A DNA stretch of 58,396 nucleotides from Clostridia bacterium (GTDB lineage: Bacteria > Bacillota > Clostridia > Oscillospirales > Acutalibacteraceae): contig JAFTWW010000026.1 in NCBI GenBank assembly GCA_017465085.1, forward strand, positions 1 to 58,396, read 5' to 3'. Positions 51,493 through 58,396 of this stretch are shown here, piece after piece. How positions within the stretch are numbered: the first letter of the stretch is position 1; every line of letters starts with the position of its first letter. A program made the position numbers and the translations under genes. The notes under the pieces are model-generated. The model did not search any database, was not told the DNA's origin, and saw nothing but the letters and a program-made list of their open reading frames with translations.

Positions 51493-52083
51493 ATGAGAGA
51501 TTGGTTTGAATTAGGAATGAAAATAGGTTGCATTGAATTAACGGCAAAACTATGCAATTTACCACAAATGCTAATATCTCCGCATGATATTGAAGATGTC
51601 CATTATGAAATTCTTAATTACATTAACGAAATGGGCTTAGATAGCACGGAAATCGCAGATGCAAAAATCGAAGATTATTCAAATCTTGCCTTAAATTTAA
51701 TCGAATCTCCTTCCAAGAGCATTAAACGACGGTTGTTTCTTCTGGGGTATTATATGGTTAAACTCAAAATATTGTTAGTTAATGAGTTGGACGATGTTTT
51801 TAATGAACGGCGAGAAAAACTTCACGGCTATGTAAGTAAAAAAATTAATGAATTAAAGTTATCTGGATCGTTGAAGAAAATTTCTATAGAAGAATTCAGA
51901 GAAGAGAATTTCGATGATATCGAGGAAGCCATAAATAACAATTCACGATTTGATGCAAGTGAAGAAAAAGTCCTTCCTCAAGTGAAAGATAAAAAATTCA
52001 AAATTGAAATGATTATAGTAATCGTTGTAGCTTTAATAGGTGCGTTGGCAACTATTGTTGCGGCAATAATTTCTAAGTTATAA
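51493..52083 (+). CDS. C-tail-anchored membrane protein of unknown function
   Basis: 196 residues, helical and acidic, with one membrane helix at the very end (about 171-193, IEMIIVIVVALIGALATIVAAII). The bulk would face the cytoplasm. No family recognised. AAAGGA before the ATG; 14 bases before the adenylate-forming enzyme, so they are cotranscribed. Confidence 0.6.
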   Translation: MRDWFELGMKIGCIELTAKLCNLPQMLISPHDIEDVHYEILNYINEMGLDSTEIADAKIEDYSNLALNLIESPSKSIKRRLFLLGYYMVKLKILLVNELDDVFNERREKLHGYVSKKINELKLSGSLKKISIEEFREENFDDIEEAINNNSRFDASEEKVLPQVKDKKFKIEMIIVIVVALIGALATIVAAIISKL

Positions 52084-52097
52084 AGGAGATAACAACA

Positions 52098-53855
52098 ATG
52101 CAAATAGAAAATCCGAAGAGAAGAATAGTTGAAGACCTAAAAATCCGCAACAAACGCAATATGAAAGGTATTGCCGGAGAATATTTTGGCAGTAAGTTTA
52201 CATATGCTCAAACTTTCAAAATGTTTGAAGACTATAAAAAGGCTTTCATCGCAATTGATGGATTAAATGAAGATACTATTACAATATCTGCTCCTTCAAC
52301 AATTGCTTCAGTCAATGCGTTTTATGGTGCGTTGGATGCCAACAAGGTAGTTAATATGACCGGTCCAGGTTTCCTTCATGCTTATACCGAACAGTACACC
52401 AAACGTCTTAACAGTAAAACAGTTGTGATGTTTGACAGTTTCTTGAATGATGATTTGGTTGCAAAATTTCAAGCTGCAGGCGTTAAGAATTTAATTGTGA
52501 CAAGCGTTACCGATTATATGAATCCTATTGTTAAACTGATTGCAACCAAAAAGGGTTTAATCGGTGGCAAGGACTATTTGGATGAGTATGCAAAATCTCA
52601 TAATGGTTTGCCGCAAGGTATGGAAATGATGCGACTAAAGGAGTTTGCTAAGCTCGGTTCAAAGATAAAAGAAACCTATGATTTCCCGTATGAAGAAAAT
52701 AAGCTTGCCGCTTATTTCTTAACCGGAGCTACAACAAGTCAATTTCCTAAATGCGTAAAAATTTCTGCCGATGGTTTCACCAAAATGGCTCGTATTTATG
52801 ATGAACTATGGTTCGATTTCAACCCCGGTGACAGACAAACTGTATTTATCCCGTTGTTTTATGCAACGGGTGCGGTGCACGGCGTACACGCAGGTCTTAT
52901 GGATGGTATGACCTTGATTTACAAACCTAAATATGACCGTTTTGCCTTTGCCAAGGATTTGCTTGAAACCAATGCTAAAATTGCCCTTGTTGCACCGAGC
53001 CACGTTGCAACTCTTGAAGAATCCGGATTAGAAGATAATGCACTTAGTCACTTGAAGTATATATTTATTGGTGGCGAAGCCATTATGCCTGCTGCTATGG
53101 AAAAATTTAGAAAAACCGGCGACCGTTTGGGTGTTCAGTATATTCTTAATGGTTATGGCATGACAGAAACTGGTAGTATGTCAGGCATCTCAGATAAAGA
53201 GTCTAAAGGAGAAGATGTTACTGTTACACCCGTACCCGGTGTGGAATATCGCATTGTCGATCCTGTTACAAGAGAAATTCTGCTCGATAATGTTCGTGGT
53301 ATCCTTGAAAAGAAATCTCCTTGTGCGACACTTGGTTATTTTGAAGAAGAAAAGAACAAAATTTTGTTTACCGAAGATGGTTGGATAAATACGGGTGATG
53401 TAGCAGTTCGTTATAGCAATGGTAAATATCGTATTTTTGGTAGAGAAACGGATTGTTTTACTAATAGTGGAATTACCTATGCAATGTACGATATTGAGGA
53501 ACAAGCATTAAAGTATCCTGATGTTGCTGAAGCTGAGGTTATTAAGTTCAATATTGATGGCGAAGAATATCCTGCAATGGTGGTTGTGCTGAACAGCAAT
53601 GCTATTGGCAAAATTGCTGAGATCACAAAGGATCTTTGTGCGATTGATGTTGATGGTATGCAGCATTTTATTGGAATTCGTTTTGTTGATAAATTCAAGA
53701 CACATCCCGTTACTTCAAAGCGTGATTATCTTTCTTTACAGAATGACAAAGAAGGGTATTTCTTCGTAGATAAAGAAGGGAACGCTTTCGTAACAAATAT
53801 CGGCGAAGAAAAACAAGCGATTAGTTTAAATCAAATAGTTATTGATAAAATATAA
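52098..53855 (+). CDS. ANL-superfamily adenylate-forming enzyme
   Basis: 585 residues. Core motifs: a divergent P-loop FLTGATTSQFPKC (usual form TSGTTGxPK), NGYGMTETG (A5), TEDGWINTGDVA (A7), FGRETDCF (A8), and a C-terminal VTSKRDY with the Lys position of the A10 motif. Activates a carboxylic acid with ATP, then passes it to CoA or another acceptor. No carrier protein or partner enzyme lies beside it, only a tail-anchored protein in front. The GC content (near 40%) is a little higher than the surrounding genes. AAAGGAG before the ATG. Confidence 0.8.
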   Translation: MQIENPKRRIVEDLKIRNKRNMKGIAGEYFGSKFTYAQTFKMFEDYKKAFIAIDGLNEDTITISAPSTIASVNAFYGALDANKVVNMTGPGFLHAYTEQYTKRLNSKTVVMFDSFLNDDLVAKFQAAGVKNLIVTSVTDYMNPIVKLIATKKGLIGGKDYLDEYAKSHNGLPQGMEMMRLKEFAKLGSKIKETYDFPYEENKLAAYFLTGATTSQFPKCVKISADGFTKMARIYDELWFDFNPGDRQTVFIPLFYATGAVHGVHAGLMDGMTLIYKPKYDRFAFAKDLLETNAKIALVAPSHVATLEESGLEDNALSHLKYIFIGGEAIMPAAMEKFRKTGDRLGVQYILNGYGMTETGSMSGISDKESKGEDVTVTPVPGVEYRIVDPVTREILLDNVRGILEKKSPCATLGYFEEEKNKILFTEDGWINTGDVAVRYSNGKYRIFGRETDCFTNSGITYAMYDIEEQALKYPDVAEAEVIKFNIDGEEYPAMVVVLNSNAIGKIAEITKDLCAIDVDGMQHFIGIRFVDKFKTHPVTSKRDYLSLQNDKEGYFFVDKEGNAFVTNIGEEKQAISLNQIVIDKI

Positions 53856-53894
53856 GGTTTTTATAAAAAACAATATACTGAATTCAAAAATGAT

Positions 53895-53935
53895 ACCCTT
53901 CTCTATTTTTATCAAAAATGAAAATAGAGAAGGGT
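53895..53935. terminator. Long hairpin after the adenylate-forming enzyme
   Basis: Perfect 15-bp stem ACCCTTCTCTATTTT (53895-53909) / AAAATAGAGAAGGGT (53921-53935). No T run follows on the plus strand, so it may act more as an mRNA end stabiliser than a strong terminator. Confidence 0.5.
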
Positions 53936-54006
53936 CAGTCTAACACAGCCAAACAATATACTTAAAACTGTTTGTTTTGAATAGTTATATAAAAATACAA
54001 TACCTA

Positions 54007-54035
54007 TTGACAAAGTCTGCCAAAAATTGTATAAT
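54007..54035 (+). promoter_or_regulatory. SigA promoter of the P-loop ATPase-FRG operon
   Basis: TTGACA (54007-54012), 17-base spacer, TATAAT (54030-54035): exact consensus, so the unit should be made constitutively. Leader of about 110 nt. Confidence 0.85.
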
Positions 54036-54149
54036 AAAGAAAAAATATGACATCCATAATTTGTGATTTTACAAATTGGACATTTTTGTTCTGTCTATAT
54101 GTTTGTACATATAGACTTTTTTTATTTTACAGAAAGAGGTGAAAGGATT

Positions 54150-55694
54150 ATGTATAAACAAAATCCCTTTGGCAATCCAGATGGCGCTAGAGCAGATTTG
54201 AAAGAAATTGAATATTCTTTTATAACAGACTTTCCTTTTGGAATTCAAATAACAAAGAATCAAGACGAACTATTGAACAAACGTGTCATTGTAGGTTCTA
54301 AAGGTTCAGGGAAAACGGTGTATTTAAGAAAGATTCAATCAATTTTAAAGAAAGAATTAGAGAATAATTTTACGGGAATCTATGTGGATGAACGCATAGA
54401 TAAAAATTTGAATTGTACTGAATGGGTGGTAACATTTTGTGACTTTTTTGAAAAAAACGCCTTGAGCGAAAAATGGACTCGCTTGTGGAAAACATCAATA
54501 CTGCTTTCAATTTCCCATAAATTTCTGTATGATGAAAAATTGAAAATCTATGTTACTGAAGATACTGGTAAGCTTTTAAAAAGCATTATAGAAAAACATA
54601 AACTTCTTTTAAAGTGCTCGTGCAGTGTATATCAAATGTTTTCTACAATAATGAGTGTGCTTGATACAAAAAACAAAATCAACAATTTAATATATAGTGC
54701 AGATATTATTCAAATAGAGAACATATTGCAAAATATTTTAAGGAATTCGCCTACAATATACATTTTCTTAGATTCAATAGATATTGAGTATGAGCATGCA
54801 CCAATGCAGTGGTTATCATGTCAAAAAGGACTTTTTTATGCAATTATGACTTTTTTGGAAGAAGGCACTTTTGGCGAGAAAGTTCACCTTATAATAAGCT
54901 TAAGAGATAATGTTTTCACTAATATTTTGCGAAGTGAACATGCGAGCAAATTCATAAATGAAACACATATTTTTATACTAGATTGGAAAGAAAGCAACAT
55001 TCGAGCTTTTCTATCCCAGAAAATAGGTGGATTAAATAGTTGCTATTTCGTTGAAGACGCCCCGCAATCAAAAAATATTTACTCATGGCTTGGAATACGG
55101 GAGCTGCCTAACGAATTGGGACAGACTGAAGAGATTACCGATTTCATACTGAGGCATACTCGATTGACTCCGAGAGATGTAATTGTTGTATGCAACAAGT
55201 TAGCTGAATTAAAAAAAGAATACAGCAACAACAAAAACTTAGATATAAAAAAATGGGTAAAGGATGTTGTGATTGCAAACAGCAAACTTTTCGGAGCCGA
55301 AATGATAACGATATGTGCTAAAAATATTAATGCTAATTGTTTGCCATCTGGTGCAGGAAAAGATCAATATTCTGATTTTTATTTAATGGACAAATTTTTT
55401 AAGAAAAGCACCTATACTCAATTACTTAACCTATTAAAAACATTGAAATCCAGAAAAATTAATTGGGATGTTTTGTGTAAGTTTAACGAACTCGCTATAA
55501 AAGAGTTCAACACGGATGTGCACTTGATCGACTTATTGTGGAATAATGGTATAATTGGATGTTCAAATCATGATGGCGATATATCCTATTATGCTCAACA
55601 ATTCCAGGAGGATACATTAATCCCTGAAAACAAGGAGGCGTATCAAATTAGATCTTGTGTATGTGTGAAAATAGGTCTTAATGAATTGAATTAG
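54150..55694 (+). CDS. P-loop ATPase (Sll1717/STAND-like)
   Basis: 514 residues from the ATG at 54150 (GAAAGG upstream; the frame is open 29 codons further but runs back into the leader). Walker A VGSKGSGKTVY (about 48-57), Walker B TIYIFLDSID (about 202-211), a LIISLRDNVF sensor-like strand (about 248) and FILRHTRLTPRDVIVVCNKL (about 332-351), the type of motif seen in Sll1717-family P-loop ATPases. The C-terminal 150 residues have no known domain. Sixteen bases before an FRG-domain gene. Probably a sensor/switch for that partner. Confidence 0.72.
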   Translation: MYKQNPFGNPDGARADLKEIEYSFITDFPFGIQITKNQDELLNKRVIVGSKGSGKTVYLRKIQSILKKELENNFTGIYVDERIDKNLNCTEWVVTFCDFFEKNALSEKWTRLWKTSILLSISHKFLYDEKLKIYVTEDTGKLLKSIIEKHKLLLKCSCSVYQMFSTIMSVLDTKNKINNLIYSADIIQIENILQNILRNSPTIYIFLDSIDIEYEHAPMQWLSCQKGLFYAIMTFLEEGTFGEKVHLIISLRDNVFTNILRSEHASKFINETHIFILDWKESNIRAFLSQKIGGLNSCYFVEDAPQSKNIYSWLGIRELPNELGQTEEITDFILRHTRLTPRDVIVVCNKLAELKKEYSNNKNLDIKKWVKDVVIANSKLFGAEMITICAKNINANCLPSGAGKDQYSDFYLMDKFFKKSTYTQLLNLLKTLKSRKINWDVLCKFNELAIKEFNTDVHLIDLLWNNGIIGCSNHDGDISYYAQQFQEDTLIPENKEAYQIRSCVCVKIGLNELN

Positions 55695-55710
55695 AAAGGA
55701 TAATATAATT

Positions 55711-56451
55711 ATGAGTTACAAAACAATTTCTTATGATTCTTGGGATGAGTTTAAGAGGGACTATTGTAGGGACTTATTTAATAAGAACAATTTTGAACCG
55801 GACGTATTTATATTTAGAGGTCAAGGCAGTTCGGATTGGGATTTAATATCTAGTTTTGATAGAAATTACTCCATATTAAATTACGAGAACAGAAAAACGG
55901 CCGAAGAAGAGTTAATTACTCTTTTTGAAAATAATTGTAAGCGTAATATTCTAGGAACCAAAATTAGTGATATGTCTGCTATAGAAAAAAGAAGTATTGC
56001 TCAGCATTATGGGGTTCCTACACGATTGCTCGATTGGTCTAGTAGCCCTTTTGTAGCTGCTTACTTTGCGTTTTCAACGTGCGTCGCAACTGATGGTAAA
56101 GTTGCTATTTGGGCTTTGAAAAAGAATCATCGAGTCTTTAATGAATATCCTGGATTAACTATACAAGAGCAATTAGTTGGTGAAAATGAACATCAGAAAA
56201 AACAATTGGGGTGTTTTACTTTGTTAGACAGTCCCGCAAGATCTGTTAATAATTTTGTTGAATTGTGTGAAAATCATTGTTCAATAGAAGATGCCTTGTA
56301 CAAATTAACGCTTCCTGCTACTGATTTTAGGATTGCTTTATATGAATTAGAAGCTATGAATATTAACGCTTCCACCATATATGGTGGATATGAAGGATGT
56401 GCAAAAGCAGCACGTGATATGGTATCTTTTAAATATTTGTATACAGAATAA
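55711..56451 (+). CDS. FRG-domain protein
   Basis: 246 residues. Defining motifs are FRGQGSSDW (about 35-43) and IAQHYGVPTRLLDWSSSPFVAAYFAF (about 96-121), with KKQLGCFTLL and a conserved Glu-containing YELEAMNI region behind. FRG domains occur in mobile and defence contexts. The Arg of FRG, the polar TRLLDWSSSP stretch and a late Glu are reminiscent of ADP-ribosyltransferase folds, which is an inference. AAAGGA before the ATG. Second gene of a two-gene unit with a P-loop ATPase. Confidence 0.82.
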   Translation: MSYKTISYDSWDEFKRDYCRDLFNKNNFEPDVFIFRGQGSSDWDLISSFDRNYSILNYENRKTAEEELITLFENNCKRNILGTKISDMSAIEKRSIAQHYGVPTRLLDWSSSPFVAAYFAFSTCVATDGKVAIWALKKNHRVFNEYPGLTIQEQLVGENEHQKKQLGCFTLLDSPARSVNNFVELCENHCSIEDALYKLTLPATDFRIALYELEAMNINASTIYGGYEGCAKAARDMVSFKYLYTE

Positions 56452-56517
56452 CAATAACACTAATTTTGTTAATGTTTTCTTGAAACTCATATAAAACCTT
56501 TTTTTACATTTTTATCA

Positions 56518-56546
56518 AAGAGTCGCATTTCGCGACTCTTAATTTT
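56518..56546 (+). terminator. Terminator of the ATPase-FRG operon
   Basis: AAGAGTCGC (56518-56526) pairs with GCGACTCTT (56532-56540), followed by a T run. Confidence 0.85.
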
Positions 56547-56566
56547 TTGTAAAAGAGGTTAAAAAT

Positions 56567-56833
56567 ATGAAAAAACATGATGAAGAATCAATGAAGAGAA
56601 GAGAACAAAGGCATAAAGAAGTGCGTGAGGGTTTTATAAAAAATTTAAATGCACTTATGTATGAACGAAATTATTCGTGTCAGCAGCTAAGCATTAATAT
56701 TGGTAAGAACATCAGCTATATTAATCGCATTTTGAACAACAAAATTATGCCTAGTATAGAAGTGCTGGCCGATATAGCAGATGTGTTTGGAATAGAAGAA
56801 TCCGAGCTGCTTAAAAATTTGCACGACCTGTGA
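56567..56833 (+). CDS. Small XRE-type helix-turn-helix regulator
   Basis: 88 residues. A charged helix (1-22) precedes one HTH_3 domain (about 25-82: LMYERNYSCQQLSINIGKNISYINRILNNKIMPSIEVLADIADVFGI). AAAGAGG before the ATG. It lies directly before a long structured non-coding region and is the best candidate for its regulator or for control of the island. Confidence 0.82.
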   Translation: MKKHDEESMKRREQRHKEVREGFIKNLNALMYERNYSCQQLSINIGKNISYINRILNNKIMPSIEVLADIADVFGIEESELLKNLHDL

Positions 56834-56855
56834 GTCGTGGATTCTTCCAAACCCA

Positions 56856-56884
56856 TTGACACCCTAAAAACAAGATGTTAAACT
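56856..56884 (+). promoter_or_regulatory. Possible promoter of the structured RNA
   Basis: TTGACA (56856-56861), 17-base spacer, TAAACT (56879-56884). The -35 is perfect, the -10 has two mismatches. It would start a transcript near 56891. Confidence 0.45.
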
Positions 56885-56890
56885 GACTAT

Positions 56891-57062
56891 GTCACATTTG
56901 AAATAAAGCAGGAGTGTTTTAAAAGATAACGAAAATGCAATGTACCGAATGGGTGAATTGCGCTTGTTAGTTACGCTTTGCTCCTGCGTATAGGACTAAG
57001 GCAAAAGGACTGCAAGTGGGCACTTACCTTTCGGGGTAAGTGCTTTTTGTTATCTTTTGCCT
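56891..57062 (+). ncRNA. Candidate pseudoknotted RNA ending in a terminator hairpin
   Basis: No protein frame. GCAGGAG (56908-56914) can pair with CTCCTGC (56981-56987), and AAAAGATAAC (56921-56930) with GTTATCTTTT (57049-57058); these cross, forming a pseudoknot. Between them lies a hairpin GCAAT...ATTGC (about 56937-56961). GCACTTACC (57020-57028) pairs with GGTAAGTGC (57035-57043), followed by five T. GGCAAAAG (57000-57007) can compete for CTTTTGCC (57054-57061). Either a small RNA of about 170 nt or the 5' part of the larger RNA that follows. Confidence 0.45.
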
Positions 57063-58396
57063 TCTTTTTATGTTTTGTTCTCCGGTAAGTGACGGGTTCA
57101 AAATAAAACGCATAAAGGGAGGAGTTAGCAAAAGTCTTGTATTTGACATGGGAAGTTAGTTGCGCCAAAGGTTTGGTGCCAAGTACAGCAGCCTGAGTTC
57201 TGCGACAGGCTGTGAATCACTAGCAGAAAAGCCCTTGAAGTCGGGATTGACTTCATCAGTCGATGCTCTAAGGCTGATTATCCGTAGGACCGAAAAGTGG
57301 AAATACGGAATTAAAGAGCTATCACGGTTACGGCAGCGGACAGGGTGATATATGGTAGATAGGCTTGCAGGATGCAATGAACCTATTGCGTTGCTCGGTT
57401 TTATGGTTTCCGTAAAAAAATCAGAACCCACTTTCACGCAGTGGTCCGAAATATGATAGTACGAAAAGCTGTGATATACAAAGCCCTTCACAAAGGCGAT
57501 GCGAACTAAAATGTGCGGATATCAGAGCCGTTACGAAACAAGGATTATTTGACTGCGAACCTGCGCACACGGCAGACAGGATGGTACAGTGTGGAAAAAC
57601 CACTTGTGCACAGTGGGCGAAGATGCAAAGTGCAATATGCAGATCTGCCTTCACTTATGGCAATCTGTGAACGAAAATAAGTGCGTAACGGCGGCTTGGA
57701 TTCAGCCTTAAGTTATTGACGAAAATTATGGAATCCACGACGTTTGAGAGTTCCGTCGGTAAATAAAACTGCTCAAGCGGTGGTGCTGCCGTCCTTTAAG
57801 GGAAATCTCCGTCCCTTATGGGAATTGCATACGAAGTTTCCGGGATTTAATCGGTAATGAAAATCCCCGCCGAACGAGTTGTTTAGTCTCGGCTAGGCTG
57901 AAATGCCTTGCACTCGGCGTAGCGTCAGCAAGCAATACAAGGTTGCTTGCACTCTTGGATTTCAAGAGAACACGCACGGAAAATCTATTAATCTTGCGTT
58001 AAAGTGAGAATAGATTAAGCCAAGTACTAACCTTATTTTACAGCAGAATACCAGAACAGAACTTTCGCTTCGGGATGATTTATGACTGTCTCTTCGAGAG
58101 TGTATGATTTACCTTTCGAGAGTAAGTTGCACCTGCTAAACAAACCTTCGGCTCTTTGCAAGTTGTCATTCGTATTATGAATGACAAGCTGCAGGAAGCC
58201 GAAGAGAATAACGAACAAACTACAAAGCAGGTGCTATGACTATCATTTCTATGATGATAGATGATTGTCCTTTAGAAATGATTTATGACTCTCTTTTTGG
58301 GAGCCGAGCCGTTTCTATTGGACTTTAGTCAGATAGAAACGGCTCGGAGACGCAGTCGGAGAGCCGAGATTAGCAGGGCATAATACCCCGCGTCAA
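57063..58396 (+). ncRNA. Large structured non-coding RNA candidate, open at the window end
   Basis: About 1.33 kb without a credible gene but dense in perfect helices: 57189-57212, 57237-57254, 57282-57308, 57359-57387 (two nested), 57428-57444, 57640-57667 (two nested), 57843-57868, 57927-57950, and AATCTATT/AATAGATT at about 57981-58016. A three-level nest at 58128-58234 is closed by GCACCTGCT/AGCAGGTGC, and a 15-bp stem CCGAGCCGTTTCTAT/ATAGAAACGGCTCGG spans about 58303-58347. ATGATTTATGACT occurs twice (58074-58086, 58278-58290). Size, ornateness and placement in an integrated island recall GOLLD and ROOL RNAs; identity is not confirmed. Strand is inferred from the upstream promoter. Confidence 0.5.

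Noticed and set aside
54063-54149. A 29-codon extension of the P-loop ATPase
   Set aside because: It begins within the 5' leader just after the promoter and lacks a ribosome binding site; the ATG at 54150 has one.
57089-57100. GACGGGTTCAA at about 57090, similar to the T arm of tRNA-Leu
   Set aside because: Only about ten bases match and the flanks do not continue the tRNA; too short to call an attachment site copy.
57156-58218. Several open frames of 60-110 codons in the terminal region
   Set aside because: They lie on both strands across perfect hairpins, lack ribosome binding sites, overlap each other and resemble no protein family; the structure explains them better.
56834-58396. Group II intron
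   Set aside because: No reverse transcriptase frame and no recognisable GUGCG 5' end or domain V helix; kept only as an alternative to test with covariance models.

Overview
The window looks like a chromosome segment from a spore-forming, anaerobic gut Clostridium of the Oscillospiraceae/Ruminococcaceae type. The grounds are a SpoIVB sporulation protease, a SigH-like sigma factor, RNase Y, pyruvate phosphate dikinase, type III pantothenate kinase, an ECF-type vitamin transporter, near-consensus SigA promoters, strong AGGAGG ribosome binding sites, and spacers filled with small hairpin repeats. This is inferred from gene content only.

Positions 1-41140 are mostly core genome. In order: spoIVB; an operon of OmpR-type regulator, histidine kinase and HtrA protease; a zinc-ribbon protein and a SigH-like sigma factor; phosphoglucomutase convergent with a TtcA-like tRNA thiolase and an NhaC antiporter; rpsF-ssb-rpsR divergent from an FAD oxidoreductase, coaX and an ECF S component; ppdK; a GH3 enzyme with a HAD phosphatase. 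An AT-rich islet follows at about 21.1-24.2 kb: a lipase with Ig-like domains, a truncated glycoside-hydrolase-like gene and what may be the relic end of an IS200/IS605 element. Core genes then resume: polysaccharide deacetylase and MFS transporter; a glycosyltransferase; an AraC-controlled sugar locus (GH172-type DUF2961 protein, ribokinase, SIS isomerase); comM; an ECF sigma factor overlapping a membrane-anchored beta-propeller protein; rny; an FkbM-like methyltransferase; rhaB; and tRNA-Leu(GAG).

From the tRNA onward (about 41.2-56.9 kb) the sequence becomes more AT-rich and turns into an accessory, defence-type island. One minus-strand operon carries a Fic gene broken by an in-frame amber codon, a helicase-nuclease fusion with degenerate ATPase motifs, an OLD-family ATPase/TOPRIM nuclease and a UvrD-like helicase (Gabija/class 2 OLD arrangement). 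Divergent from it are a second ATPase-TOPRIM protein and a small Cys-His-Asp enzyme. Next come a serine recombinase followed by twin palindromes, an orphan adenylate-forming enzyme with a tail-anchored protein, a P-loop ATPase + FRG-domain pair, and a small XRE regulator.

The last 1.56 kb (56834-58396) holds no credible gene but is full of nested perfect hairpins and long-range complementarity. It looks like one or two large structured non-coding RNAs, possibly of the GOLLD/ROOL kind or a new class, and it runs off the window. This region and the P-loop ATPase/FRG pair are the best candidates for undescribed biology. Smaller items are the hairpin arrays at 10.96, 14.4 and 18.1 kb, the rny leader with mutually exclusive pairings, and a probable leaderless start for the FkbM-like gene.
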